DNA of 64,000 nt, taken from positions 79,863,857 to 79,927,856 of the forward strand of contig CM042017.1 of NCBI GenBank assembly GCA_023525715.1. Direction: 5' to 3'. The notes below the pieces were generated by a model. The model was not told where the DNA came from. It saw nothing but the letters and a program-made list of their open reading frames with translations, and made no database searches. This DNA is from Cichorium intybus. Its lineage: Eukaryota > Streptophyta > Magnoliopsida > Asterales > Asteraceae. Every line of letters begins with the position of its first letter. Position 1 is the stretch's first letter. The translations under genes and the position numbers were made by a program. Of this stretch, positions 45,935-58,732 are shown one piece after another.

Positions 45935-46388
45935 ATCAAATGTTAATATGAGAAATAAGGGTATAATTTCTCATTTGACGAGAAGTATTCATGTTCAAAA
46001 CATTTGCATATAGTAGCAAACGACTTATGAAACATTAGTTATTATTATAATTATTGTTTATTTATTTAAGCTTAATGAAAATTTGAACTTATTTTAAGTT
46101 TTTCAAAAATTTATTTTATCAAATTAGTCCAAAATTTCTAGGCCCGACGGATGTTGCACTTACTAGCATATACAGTCAATATCAACAACTTATGAATTAT
46201 TGGAAATTCATGGGGTTCATGACACTTACTTGGGCCTCGATGAATCATGCGTATTACATCCTTCCGTTTAAGAAAAATTGTTTGATTGTGTTTATTAATT
46301 TTCCAAAGACGGTTCTCAGTCCATGGTTTGAGTTTGATTTCCCCCTAAGGTTCCTCCAAATCCCTCAACCATGACCCTGATACCAACT
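45935..46388 (-). other. unassigned sequence and primer-site region left of LTR I
   Basis: No gene. AT-rich to about 46135. CCCTGATACCA at 46375-46385 is the complement of TGGTATCAG, three bases from LTR I, so at least the last part is the leader of a minus-strand gypsy element whose body is missing or lies elsewhere. Confidence 0.5.
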
Positions 46389-47955
46389 TGTAATGTCCCA
46401 AAAACACATAATTTTTTTTTCTTTTAAACCCCAAATATAATAAACCATACGTCCAAACCATTCATTCATTGAAACCATTCATTTAGTTCAGCAAAAGATA
46501 AATAAGTGTTTCATAATCCATAGTCAATAACATCACAACGGAAGTAACAAAATAGATGCAAATGCCCGCGATCACGCTGTGCCCGAGCCTCTCGCGCCAT
46601 GAGTACCTTAAACATTTTAAACTTAAAACCGTAAGCACATTGCTTAGTGAGTTCCCCATATTTTCCAATAATTCATAAACATCATTTAACAAACAACACT
46701 CGACTCTCGGGCTTGTCCCGATCCGTCGGAAATCATCGGCATCGACTTTCGTTGGCAAACATCGTCATCGGTTTTCGCCGGCAAACATCGTCATCGGATT
46801 TCGCTGGCAAACATCGTCATCGGCTTTCGCCGGCAAACATCATCAACATCATAATCAAGGTAGTGAGGAGACTCACCTGATCTTTAGCTAAATAAACGTA
46901 AAGGAAGGTCGGTGAAATCCTCCAAGCTTCATATTATCAAAATATTTCATCAAACAAGGTTTCAACTTCCAAACTCTCTAACCAAAGCCAATACTAGAGT
47001 TTTCCAGGGGTTTTGACTTTAAAAGTCCACTGGCCAAGAAGTCAAAGTCAACAGGTCAACCAAAAGTCAGCAAAAGTCAAACAAACTAATTAGTGCCGCT
47101 AATCTCTTAGGATTAGCACCGCAAATGACTCTGTTCATCCCATTTCACCATTAAGTGCTTAATCCGTCCAGACAGAAGCTCCAACTTTCAGGAGTTGTCC
47201 CAAACAGTCCATTGACTTATAAAAACGTAACTTAAACCACCAATCCTAGCCAAACAAGCTTATGGTGACAAATCTAGCTCCAAAATGAAGATTAACAACT
47301 TAAAACTTCATCGAAAAACCACATTAAGACTAGGCTAGAGTTTTTCTCAAGGATTCAGAGACTCAAAGGAGAAGAACTCATCCTTAGCCTCTAAATCTCA
47401 CCCTCATCCAAGATATGGAGCCATCATTGTCTTGAAAATATTGGAAATGACTTCATAACTCCATTAACAACAAGAACTAAGGAAAAACAAGGTTCTAACA
47501 CTTACAATGGTCCAGGGACATTAAGAACTTGACTCCTTCTAAGCACCTCTCTCTCTCTAGAGCACCTTGCTACCTTCTTCTTCCTCCAAGATCCTTCACA
47601 AACCCACAAATGAAGCTCAAACAACCATGAAAGCTTGAGAGAGAGTTTACAAGTGTTTTCTGGAGTTCTAGAGGCAAAATAATGGACTTGGGGTGTTATA
47701 TGACTTAAAAATGGCCCAAATCATGAAATATTGGACTTATTCCCGCTCAAACGAAGTTAGCGGCGCTAACTTGAAAGTTAGTGTCACTAACTGCAAGTCC
47801 ATGCAAGGTCAACTTTGCGTTTCAGACTGGCTCGCGACTGATACAGGATTTTGTAAAGTTAGCGCCACTAACTTCTAATTTCCTCAATTCATTATTTTGT
47901 CTTTTATTTTAATAGTTAAATGCTATTTCCTGAATACCAAGTTCCGGGTTTTACA
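46389..47955 (-). repeat. gypsy LTR I (minus-strand element)
   Basis: 1567 bases from TGTAATGTCCC to GGGTTTTACA. The primer site at its left makes it a 5' LTR. The right 620 bases resemble 25535-26185, so it belongs to the same or a sister family as element E. It carries a minisatellite (46746-46850) and three GTTAGC-type palindromes (47756-47872). Confidence 0.7.
46746..46850. repeat. minisatellite, 26-base unit, four copies
   Basis: Units of TTTCGCCGGCAAACATC followed by GTCATCGG, starting near 46747, 46773, 46799 and 46825. Confidence 0.85.
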
Positions 47956-49131
47956 CCGTTACACGGACAACAAAAAAAGTCATGTAATTTCCGTTAACGG
48001 CCTTTAGGATTACAACAACTAAGTTGTAAACTAAAAGTTTGTAATCAAGAGTTCTTTAGAAAGTCGTGATTCTCAAGGGTATTCTTGTTATTTTTGAAAA
48101 ATTTAATTTACTTAACTTCTTAGATATCAATAAACCTTGAAAATGAGGATTTTCAAAAAACTTTGAGTTTTAGTTATAAGTTCTTAAAAGCTCTATTTGC
48201 TTGGGGACATGCAAAGCACAAGTGTCAGATGTTTGATAACACTCTTTATTGTTACACATTTTACGCGTTATTAGACTGGGTCTTAGTTGTTGTATGATTA
48301 TAAAAAGCCTAATATCGCTAACTTTTAGTGCCAAGTGTTTTGTTTATACTTTTTGTGAAAATGTAGGGTTCTAAGTGTGAAATTGGTGAAGTAGGAGATG
48401 AAAAACGAGGATAATGACAAAAGAGCAACTCACGACGTGGATAAGATCTCGACGCGGCGCTGAATCGGGATAAAATCGTGATCCAAAGAGGTTTGAATTT
48501 TAAAGTGAGATAAAATAGCGATATGACTTGACCCGCGATGCGGATGACGATAGTTAGCAGCGTGGGCCATCAGATTCCACAACTATAAATAGAGAATTCT
48601 AGGTTGAAATTCCGGAGCGAAGACTGATCCATCTAGTGAATCGCTGGCTTCTTTCACTCAATTTTCATAGTTATTCAGTTCCATACTCGTAGTTTGTTAG
48701 ATTTACTTTTGTTAAACATTTTTAGTTTGTAATTACTCTTATGTGTTATGAGTATTATGTTTCTAGGAATTTCATCAATCACAAAGTTTTTAGTTTTCTG
48801 ATTGAGAGTAATCATTCGGCTCTCTTTTCAGTTTCGATTATTGAATAAGTGTTAGTTGGTCGATTATAATGCAAGATGTGGTTTTTATTCAAAGTATTGG
48901 ATTTGATCTAGTTTTATGCTTAGATCTAGGTTTGGTTGTTAGTTATAATTGTTTGAGTTGTTTTGGATCAAAAAGTGTAGTGATATCTACCTACTATAGA
49001 ATACTATAGAATGATGCTATAGTACGTTTTTGTTATCGACACAAAGTGCCAACCACGAACTCCATAGTTCGACCCTTGCTTACTGCTACTAGTGTAACGT
49101 AAGGTTTTTATTTTTGAGTTTGACCGCATCA
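47956..49131 (+). mobile_element. truncated Athila/Tat-like element J (3' end)
   Basis: The interior remnant 47956-48233 ends in CTTGGGGACATGCAAAG and ACAAGTGTCAGATGTT, close to the tail of element G. The 3' LTR is 48234-49131 (TGATAACACTC to GACCGCATCA) with TATAAATAG near 48584. The left part of J is missing; LTR I abuts it at 47955. On the right the sequence continues directly into Helitron K coding sequence, so J inserted in K. Confidence 0.7.
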
Positions 49132-49178
49132 ACGAATGCGACGAGATAAACCACATGATGCACGGTCCTTGTGGTCAC
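49132..49178 (+). pseudogene. Helitron Rep fragment 1
   Basis: Reads as ECDEINHMMHGPCGH; the MMHGPCG motif is typical of plant Helitron Rep. The next residues follow after element L at 57713. Confidence 0.75.
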
Positions 49179-50040
49179 TGTAACGCCAAGATACTTTATT
49201 ATATAATTATAATAAAAGGGTAAATTAGTCATTTTACCTTGTAAGGGTAAAATGGTCTTTTGGACAGAAAAGTATTTGGTTAGAAATAATATTTTGAGTT
49301 TTGGACTTAAAATGTTATAAAAACTGATTTTTGGTCGTTTTACCGAAAAAGGGTATTTTGGTCATTTGACCAAGTCAACGACCAATTATGTAAAAATATT
49401 GTTGGTTGTGGCCAAAATGTAAGAAATGGAAGTTTTATTGTAATAAAACTTGATTTGGTGGTCAAAGTTCAAGAAATGGAACTTTAGGACCAAAATTGTA
49501 ACATTTTATGGTATAAATAAGAGAGAGTTGACTCTCTCTTTGACCAACCAAATGTGCAGCAACGGGAGGAGCTTGGAGGGTGCGATTTCTGCAGGAAATC
49601 ATGAATTGAAGCAAGGAATTAGAACTATGGCTTGGAATTGATGATTCCTAGGCTTGAAAGGTTAGTAAATTCACTTTCTAGCCAAGTTTTTGAATGTGTT
49701 GTTCACGTGATGAACTAGAAACTGAAATTCAGTTGTGAATAAGTGTTGGAATAGCCTAATGCTTCCATTGAGTCATACTAGAAAGGACTTAACTCAATAA
49801 AATGGAAGTAGGTTGTTATAATTGATAAATTTGAAGTTTGGGGTTGTTAGAACTAAGAACCCTAATTCTTCATTTTGATTGATTTAGTTGTTTTGAATGG
49901 TTGAAAACCTTGTTAAAGTATAAGGTTTTAGCCTAGAAACAAACCCCAATCGATTAAGGACTGAATTAAGGACATATGAGCCAAAACTGCGTGCTACAGT
50001 GCACAAATCGCGGCTGGACAGGAGACCTGTGCAGGCGATA

Positions 50041-50115
50041 GGCGCGGTGCGCCCAAACACCTGGCGGGGTGCGCCCAAGGCGCAGTGCGCCCCTATCTGG
50101 GCGGGGTGCGCCCCT
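50041..50115. repeat. four GGCGNGGTGCGCCC-type repeats in LTR of L
   Basis: GGCGCGGTGCGCCC, GGCGGGGTGCGCCC, GGCGCAGTGCGCCC and GGCGGGGTGCGCCC, starting at 50041, 50063, 50079 and 50101. The ends GGCGC/GCGCC are complementary, so each can pair with itself or with another copy. Repeated at 56157-56231. Confidence 0.8.
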
Positions 50116-50593
50116 CAGACAGGAACTTTAAAACGCTAACTTTTGCGTTACTTGTCCGATTAAGCTCAAATTTGGACCATAGGCTCGTTATGGTCTGAAA
50201 AGTTTGGGAAAATTTTTATATTGAGTTTCCGACCCCTCGGGGGCACTGTAGACCAATTCCGATGCCTCGGTGAATAGTAAAATTCATAAAAAGTTATTAA
50301 ACGGAAAGTTTATTAACTAGGCATTGTTTGTAATGATATTGTATTGAACTCTAGTGTATTAGAGTCAATGTAGATGATTATTAACCTATTATCATTTGGT
50401 ATATAAATGGATAAATAGGTATGGGACAAAATGGTTGTGGTGCACGCAAAGGCAAGAAACAACCGAAATGGAAACGCAACTAGTATCCAGGTGAGTAATC
50501 TCACTGATATCATATGTGATATATGATGATTGTATTGTTACAGGTTGAAACGGCTTCGAGGGACGAAAATGACAAGTGTAAAAATATATGTAA

Positions 50594-51075
50594 ACGACAA
50601 TACCAGATAAGCCGTGAGTCATTGCGATGACAAGAACGGAGCTGTGAGTCAATACATATATATACACTATGATACGACAATACCAGATAAGCCGTGAGTC
50701 TTATATAGACAAGAACGGAGCTGTGAGTCCACTTTCATTAGACAATACCGGATAAGCCGTGAGTCATTGCGATGACAAGAACGGAGCCGTGAGTCTAGGC
50801 AACAGCGGGATTTTCCTGTGAGCCACATATTTCAGGCAACAGCGGGCTAACCCGTGAGCCATATCTAACCGGTGCGGCCTTCGGGCTATGTCTCCGATGC
50901 GGCCTTCGGGCTATGATTTTGTTACAGGTACATGATGTGGCCTTTTTGGCCATGATATCGGGTTGTTAAATCCAGCTGGTGCAGCCTACGGGCTATGAAT
51001 TGTAAATTGATAATGTTTTGATGCAGCTTATATAGCTATGATACAGTGTACGGCTTAAATAGCCATAATATACGG
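50594..51075. repeat. array of alternating short repeats in LTR of L
   Basis: Three rounds of GACAATACCAGATAAGCC/GTGAGTC alternate with GACAAGAACGGAGC/GTGAGTC. Two GGCAACAGCGGG/GTGAGCC units follow, then several GGTGCGGCCTTCGGGCTATG-like units that decay to the right. Repeated in the 3' LTR from about 56710. Confidence 0.8.
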
Positions 51076-51590
51076 TGCAGTCCAATGTGACTGAGAGAGA
51101 TGGGACAGAAACGATAGATATAGTTATTTGTGTAAATAACTGACTTGGTTTGATAATTGCAGGTTATCATGACATAGTCTGTAAGACTATAACTTAGGAT
51201 GTGAAATCCTAAAGATATATTCGATCAGCCAGTAAGGCTAGAAGTTTGGACTCGATGTCCAGACAAATACATGATTGTATTTTATACGTGTTATTTGCAG
51301 GATTGATTACTCACTGAGCTTTGTAGCTCATACCGTTTATTACTGTCCCTGCAGGTTAGCATGATACTGGTAGGGGACAAGATAGAGTCCGTGACTCGTG
51401 AAGTAGGACTCTTAGATGCTGTAGTAGCAGCCCGGCTTTAAAGGAGACTACGGTATTTATACTCTCCTTGATACACTTGTACCCGTTTTTATTAAAATAT
51501 ACCCCTTGTTATGGTTTTATGTATTGAAACCGTGTTAAAAAAAATGAAAAATTTTCAGGGGTGTTTTTGTTTTAAAAGCCGGGTGTTACA

Positions 51591-54500
51591 AGTTGGTATC
51601 AGAGCCGTGGTTTAAGTGAACTAGGTGTCTATAGAGTAGATTCCTGGACTTAAACCCTGAAACAGTAGACATGATGAACTGTTAGGTGTATATAGTTGTT
51701 AGTATACATATATAACCTAACTATTGCTGACTTCTAACGTATAAGAAGTACGAGCAGCGAGTATTACTGGGAGAAATTTAGGGCGCGAAGCTCTAGGAAA
51801 TGGACCAGCTCATTCTGGAGACTCCGTTGGATGAGGAGCAAAAAGGGGACGAATAGCAGAAATCCACATGTTGGGCAATATTAGCTGATGTGGTCAGAAA
51901 AAGAAATCGGTTGCTCACCCTGATTGATATTCAAGGTGAAAGAACAGTAGTTGAGACTACAAGAGAAGCAGAAAACGATTAGTGGACGCTTCAGGAGAAG
52001 TTGCCACAGACCGGTCCAACCTAAAAAGGAAGGGACCAAAACCGAGCAGTTATGTATTGTGATCAATGCCGGAAAGGCACTAAGGAAAATTGTAGAGTTG
52101 AAACTCTACCGTTGACATGCTGAAATTGCAGATGATAGGAGCAGATTGCTCGAGCTTGTTGTATGGGACGGAAGTGGTTCCAGCGAGGAACTATAGATCA
52201 CTTCCTTATGACATACTCACATGCTAAATGTGGAGTAACGGGTGGTGAACCCAGGAAAGAAAGAAGAAATGGATGGTTAAAAAGGACCAGTGGTGCCTTG
52301 ATCTTTCCAGCAGATTATGGAAGAAACTTGTGAGGAGACAGATATGATCTCCGATGTAAATGTTCTGAATATAACTCGTGTATATTATATTTGATCCATA
52401 AAGTTATGCTTTGGATCGATGACTCGATGTTTTGTTTGAATTTTTCATCAATGATTTTGGATGAAATATTTGAAATAGCTATAGTAGATAGCAAGTATGT
52501 TCAAGATATTGAACACCTGGAAAGTAGTCTGCCTAAGATTTACGGGACCATTTTTCCCTATGAATCTGAAGCCGATGACTACCAGTAAATCTGAAGCAAT
52601 TGTGCTTATGAATTGGTTAGCAATGAATGATGCTAACATGAATTGTAGAAATATGAACATGATGGTTCAGAAAGCAGAAATGAGTGGATGAAAATCCATG
52701 GTAAATGACCGTTGTTGAGAATACCGGTTAGCTTCTTTGCTTAAACTCGGAAAAGAGTTAGTAAAGGAATGATGTTGTAGTTGGCATACGTGGTATGGGC
52801 CAAGCTTAATAAAGTGGTGATAGTAGTGTACTACTTTAAATAAATTTTCGGATGTTTCTTTTGAAAAGAACTTCCAAAATTTCTGCCAGATTGGCAAGAA
52901 GAGCTTATGATTAAGCAGGTATTGGGAGCCGTTCCTGTTATCTAGGCTCTGTGTTGATTGGCCTCTGCAGAGATGGCAGAGTGGTAAAACAATTGGAATA
53001 AATTGTTTTTAAATTGGGATCTCATATGACTGTAGTTGTCATCAGATGGAGCCCTATCTGTTTGAAAAGAAGAAAGATAAGTTAATGTGTATGTACATTG
53101 ACTGCTGAGAATATGATATTCTCGAAACCAGACTGAATATGAGGTACATTGTACCAGATACTGGAGTTACTTCACTGAGTTAAGTGATATGTTAAATTCT
53201 CCAAGTATGAAAAATTTGGCTAAAAGAAGTTTCAACCCTTTGGGCATGATAATACTGCCAAAGATGATAAAATAAATCCAGTGGGATAGATGATGTGATA
53301 AACTGGAACCGCCTGAGGAATCCGACTGACATTGTAGTTCCTTGGATTTGGCGGGTTACTATAGGAGAGTTGTAGAAAACTGCTCCTTGATTGCTGGTTA
53401 GCTGACTAGAGTTGACCAAGAAAAAGTGTAAAATCTGAGTGGTAGAAAGACCACAGATAGGTTGTAAAGGTTTGGAATAAACCTCGTGTGAACCTCTAAC
53501 ATTAGCAATGATGCTAAGTAGAGAAGATGGATTGGACCGTTGAAATGTATCCAAGTTGACTGTGGATGCATGACATTGCGGTAGCAATTATGAACGTGGT
53601 AGTTAAGCTTTGAAAACACTACTTGTATGGTGTAAAGCTTATATCGATAAGATTATAAAAGTTGAAATACTTGATTGATCAAAAGAAGCTGAAGATGAGA
53701 TAGTAAATATAGATGGGTTACTTAGAGATTTCGGGTATGAAATCTTGTACCATCTCAGAAAGGTGTATGTGATTACAGATGCCTTGAATTAGAAAGAGTA
53801 ACCTTTGAGGGTTACATCCACATATGTGAATGTGGTAAATTGATTACCTGAGTTGATTCGGGTAGCACAGGAAGACGTGTGCAAGTCTGAAAATGTGAAA
53901 AGTGAATAAATGATTGCATAGTAAGGAAGTTAGTTGGAATATCACAGTGATTTAACACCCTTGGCGGTTGTAAATGTGAATTCCAAAGTCAAACGAAACA
54001 TAAAAATCATCTTGAAAAGATGCATTTTGTATTAGATATGCAGCATATTCAGGGCAATACCAAACTGTATAGGTCGATAAAACCTATGTGTTGGTGGCCG
54101 GGGGCTGAAGAAAGACATTGAAAGACATGTGAAGAAAATGTTTGACTTGTGTGTAACTACAGTCAAATCATTAGAAGTATGTGGACTGTCGGTCCCAAAA
54201 ATGAAATGGGACGAAAAATATCATAGACTTTGTAGTAAAGTCCTTGCAAGTACCGCATGGGTATGACACCATATGGGTGATTGCAGTTTGATTGATGAAA
54301 TCAGTGTAAATTTATACTGACCAAAGAAAAAATTAAGAGTGGAAAGTAGTAAAAAACTACAAAGATAAAGAAAATTGTAGACGTGAGTTATCGGCACAAT
54401 TGGTATCGGACCGAAATAATAGAATTATTCTTTGAATTTGGCATAAATTTCAAGAATAATTAGTTCAAAAGTACTAGTAAGTACTGTGTGCGAATTGCAG

Positions 54501-55294
54501 ATGGATTGACGAAGCGAGATAATGATGCAGACTCCAGAAGATATACCTGAAATCTGCATAACAGACCCTAGCGGAAACTAGACGACCATCTATCCTTGGT
54601 AGAAGTTGTAGATTAGTATAAGTATTATACTAGTGTTTTATTGACTCGTAGGAAATATTGTTTAGACTACCGTGTTGCACGCTGAATTGCTAGACAGAAG
54701 TTGGAGAGAAGCCGTTGACTAAACCTGAGATTGTATCTCAAACAGAAGAAAAGATTTAGCAAGGTCGAGAAAGCTTGAAAATAGACCAAGATCGACAAGA
54801 GTAGTATACGGATTGTCGAGTAAAACCATTGAAACCCCAATTAAGGGAAGAAAGTGGAACTCAAAGTGACCCTCCGGAAAGACTAGAAATTGATGTGGGA
54901 CAAAAAGGAAAGTTGAGTCCTTGTTGATTGGACCTTTCCGTATATCCCAAACGCAAGAATTGCGGTGTATTGATTGAATATCCTTGATGAATTTCAAGAT
55001 GATTGTAAAGTTTTCTATGGGTCTCAGAGTTCTGAGAACATAGATTGATAAATGCTAACGAATCCCTCATGTTGAAATGAGGAAGATAAGTGATTAAGGT
55101 ACCCGGGACAACCGGATGAGTGATATGCGCGTGGTGATATAACCATGAGATATGAAAACTAGTATGGTTAAGTGCTTAGACAAAACCATGATGGTTTCCA
55201 TATGATATGAGAAACCGAAATTGTAACGAGAAAGAAATACCCTCGCGTGATAATATGATTTCGGGGACGAAATCTTTTGAAGGAGGGGAGAATT
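51591..55294 (+). pseudogene. dead gypsy gag-pol interior of element L
   Basis: No long frame, but family landmarks occur in the right order. A zinc-knuckle remnant CDQCRKGTKENC is near 52058. LAGYYRRVVEN, the RT/RNase H junction, is near 53347. ADALN follows near 53780. KKDIERHV (integrase zinc domain) is near 54113, and HGYDTIWVIAV (integrase core) is near 54257. Stops and shifts lie between all of them. No functional protein is possible. Confidence 0.75.
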
Positions 55295-57707
55295 TGTAAC
55301 GCCAAGATACTTTATTATATAATTATAATAAAAGGGTAAATTAGTCATTTTACCTTGTAAGGGTAAAATGGTCTTTTGGACAGAAAAGTATTTGGTTAGA
55401 AATAATATTTTGAGTTTTGGACTTAAAATGTTATAAAAACTGATTTTTGGTCGTTTTACCGAAAAAGGGTATTTTGGTCATTTGACCAAGTCAACGACCA
55501 ATTATGTAAAAATATTGTTGGTTGTGGCCAAAATGTAAGAAATGGAAGTTTTATTGTAATAAAACTTGATTTGGTGGTCAAAGTTCAAGAAATGGAACTT
55601 TAGGACCAAAATTGTAACATTTTATGGTATAAATAAGAGAGAGTTGACTCTCTCTTTGACCAACCAAATGTGCAGCAACGGGAGGAGCTTGGAGGGTGCG
55701 ATTTCTGCAGGAAATCATGAATTGAAGCAAGGAATTAGAACTATGGCTTGGAATTGATGATTCCTAGGCTTGAAAGGTTAGTAAATTCACTTTCTAGCCA
55801 AGTTTTTGAATGTGTTGTTCACGTGATGAACTAGAAACTGAAATTCAGTTGTGAATAAGTGTTGGAATAGCCTAATGCTTCCATTGAGTCATACTAGAAA
55901 GGACTTAACTCAATAAAATGGAAGTAGGTTGTTATAATTGATAAATTTGAAGTTTGGGGTTGTTAGAACTAAGAACCCTAATTCTTCATTTTGATTGATT
56001 TAGTTGTTTTGAATGGTTGAAAACCTTGTTAAAGTATAAGGTTTTAGCCTAGAAACAAACCCCAATCGATTAAGGACTGAATTAAGGACATATGAGCCAA
56101 AACTGCGTGCTACAGTGCACAAATCGCGGCTGGACAGGAGACCTGTGCAGGCGATAGGCGCGGTGCGCCCAAACACCTGGCGGGGTGCGCCCAAGGCGCA
56201 GTGCGCCCCTATCTGGGCGGGGTGCGCCCCTCAGACAGGAACTTTAAAACGCTAACTTTTGCGTTACTTGTCCGATTAAGCTCAAATTTGGACCATAGGC
56301 TCGTTATGGTCTGAAAAGTTTGGGAAAATTTTTATATTGAGTTTCCGACCCCTCGGGGGCACTGTAGACCAATTCCGATGCCTCGGTGAATAGTAAAATT
56401 CATAAAAAGTTATTAAACGGAAAGTTTATTAACTAGGCATTGTTTGTAATGATATTGTATTGAACTCTAGTGTATTAGAGTCAATGTAGATGATTATTAA
56501 CCTATTATCATTTGGTATATAAATGGATAAATAGGTATGGGACAAAATGGTTGTGGTGCACGCAAAGGCAAGAAACAACCGAAATGGAAACGCAACTAGT
56601 ATCCAGGTGAGTAATCTCACTGATATCATATGTGATATATGATGATTGTATTGTTACAGGTTGAAACGGCTTCGAGGGACGAAAATGACAAGTGTAAAAA
56701 TATATGTAAACGACAATACCAGATAAGCCGTGAGTCATTGCGATGACAAGAACGGAGCTGTGAGTCAATACATATATATACACTATGATACGACAATACC
56801 AGATAAGCCGTGAGTCTTATATAGACAAGAACGGAGCTGTGAGTCCACTTTCATTAGACAATACCGGATAAGCCGTGAGTCATTGCGATGACAAGAACGG
56901 AGCCGTGAGTCTAGGCAACAGCGGGATTTTCCTGTGAGCCACATATTTCAGGCAACAGCGGGCTAACCCGTGAGCCATATCTAACCGGTGCGGCCTTCGG
57001 GCTATGTCTCCGATGCGGCCTTCGGGCTATGATTTTGTTACAGGTACATGATGTGGCCTTTTTGGCCATGATATCGGGTTGTTAAATCCAGCTGGTGCAG
57101 CCTACGGGCTATGAATTGTAAATTGATAATGTTTTGATGCAGCTTATATAGCTATGATACAGTGTACGGCTTAAATAGCCATAATATACGGTGCAGTCCA
57201 ATGTGACTGAGAGAGATGGGACAGAAACGATAGATATAGTTATTTGTGTAAATAACTGACTTGGTTTGATAATTGCAGGTTATCATGACATAGTCTGTAA
57301 GACTATAACTTAGGATGTGAAATCCTAAAGATATATTCGATCAGCCAGTAAGGCTAGAAGTTTGGACTCGATGTCCAGACAAATACATGATTGTATTTTA
57401 TACGTGTTATTTGCAGGATTGATTACTCACTGAGCTTTGTAGCTCATACCGTTTATTACTGTCCCTGCAGGTTAGCATGATACTGGTAGGGGACAAGATA
57501 GAGTCCGTGACTCGTGAAGTAGGACTCTTAGATGCTGTAGTAGCAGCCCGGCTTTAAAGGAGACTACGGTATTTATACTCTCCTTGATACACTTGTACCC
57601 GTTTTTATTAAAATATACCCCTTGTTATGGTTTTATGTATTGAAACCGTGTTAAAAAAAAATGAAAAATTTTCAGGGGTGTTTTTGTTTTAAAAGCCGGG
57701 TGTTACA
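55295..57707 (+). repeat. 3' LTR of element L
   Basis: 2413 bases, one more A than the 5' LTR in the run near 57652-57660. Confidence 0.93.
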
Positions 57708-57712
57708 GTCAC

Positions 57713-58473
57713 TTATGACCAAAAAGTCCTTTTATGCAGGATGAGCCAACACAATGTTGGTGGAGTATCCAAGACAATTTAATGAAGTGACGACACATGG
57801 AAAAGACTCATATCCATTATATCAGAGGAGAAACATTGGAATAAGGAAATGCATTGGATAATACAATCCAATGTTGCTAATGAGGTTCAATTGCGACATG
57901 AATGTCGAGGTTTCCTCAAGCATAAAATCTATGAAATATGCTTTTAAGTATGTTGACAAGGGATATGACAAATAAGTTGTCAATATTGATCCAGATGGAG
58001 CAGAACCTATTATTAATGAGATCACGAGATATCAAGATGCACATTAAGTCTCGCCCCTAAGGCAAGATGGCAGATTTTCAGCTTTGCACTTTCTAAAATA
58101 CATGCTTTTATCATGGCTTTACATCTTCATCTCCCAAACCAACACTTAGTTAGATATCTCAGATAATGATACAATGACTGATATTGTTAAGATGGAGAAT
58201 GATAAGAGGTCAATGTTGCCCGCTTTTTTTGACATGAATAAAAAAAATGAGAATGAGAGACAATATCTATATAAAGAATTTTCAAGATACTTTACATGGA
58301 ATTCAAGTAAACGTTGCTGGAATTATCGAAAGAAATGAACAATGAGAGGAAAATTGGTTTCTGCTAACCCAACTGAAGGAGAGTGATATTACCTACGAAT
58401 ACTCCTGACACATGTTAGAGGGCCAACATGCTTTGAAAATCTTTACAAAGTGAACAGCATATTACACCCAACA
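57713..58473 (+). pseudogene. Helitron Rep fragment 2
   Basis: Reads in one or two frames as HGKDSYPLYQRRNIGIRKC, then NPMLLMRFNCDMNVEVSSSI and KSMKYAFKYVDKGYDK, followed by EITRYQDAH. The KYxxKYxxKG pattern is the Tyr motif of the Helitron Rep nuclease, which nicks and joins single strands. Later parts (TAFF-like LPAFFDMN, YKEFSRYFTWNSSKRCWNYR, LLTHVRGPTCFENL) link Rep to the helicase. There are several stops. Cut by hAT element M at 58473. Confidence 0.82.
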
Positions 58474-58732
58474 CAGGGCTGGCCCATTGCTTTTACGTGT
58501 CCGGGGCAAGATGAATAAAAATGCTCAGGGCGAGATGGATAAAAATTCTCCTATGTTAAGCGAGATGGATAAAATTCCCCTATGTTTATTTTTATATCGT
58601 AGGACGCACCAAAACACATAACAAAAATTTATACAAAAACATGCTATACATTTTTTAAATTAAACAAAATTCGTAATCATAAACCCATTCCTCCAATTTG
58701 ATCTTCCAATCCACCTAAACCAAAAACGAACT

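Larger units (their letters stand above)
49179..51590 (+). repeat. 5' LTR of element L
   Basis: 2412 bases, TGTAACGCCAAG to GGGTGTTACA. The TATA box TATAAATA is at 49512-49519. It contains a GC-rich array at 50041-50115 and GTGAGTC/GTGAGCC repeats at 50594-50864. The short frames in it are duplicated in the other LTR and are not genes. Confidence 0.93.
49179..57707 (+). mobile_element. non-autonomous gypsy-derived element L
   Basis: 8529 bases. LTRs are 49179-51590 and 55295-57707, with target duplication GTCAC at 49174-49178 and 57708-57712. The primer site is TGGTATCAGAGCC at 51594. A polypurine tract, AAGGAGGGGAG, near 55280 follows the box GATTTCGGGGACGAAATC. The LTRs match base for base where compared, apart from one A in an A-run, yet the interior is a heavily mutated gypsy pol with many stops. 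This means it moved recently using proteins from another element. Confidence 0.9.

Noticed and set aside
49450..50667. Short frames repeated exactly at 55566-56783
   Set aside because: Identity reflects the two LTR copies, not conserved genes.
50594..50864. Regularly spaced short repeats that might suggest a CRISPR array
   Set aside because: The repeats alternate, are imperfect, lie in an LTR duplicated at 56710 and the DNA is eukaryotic.
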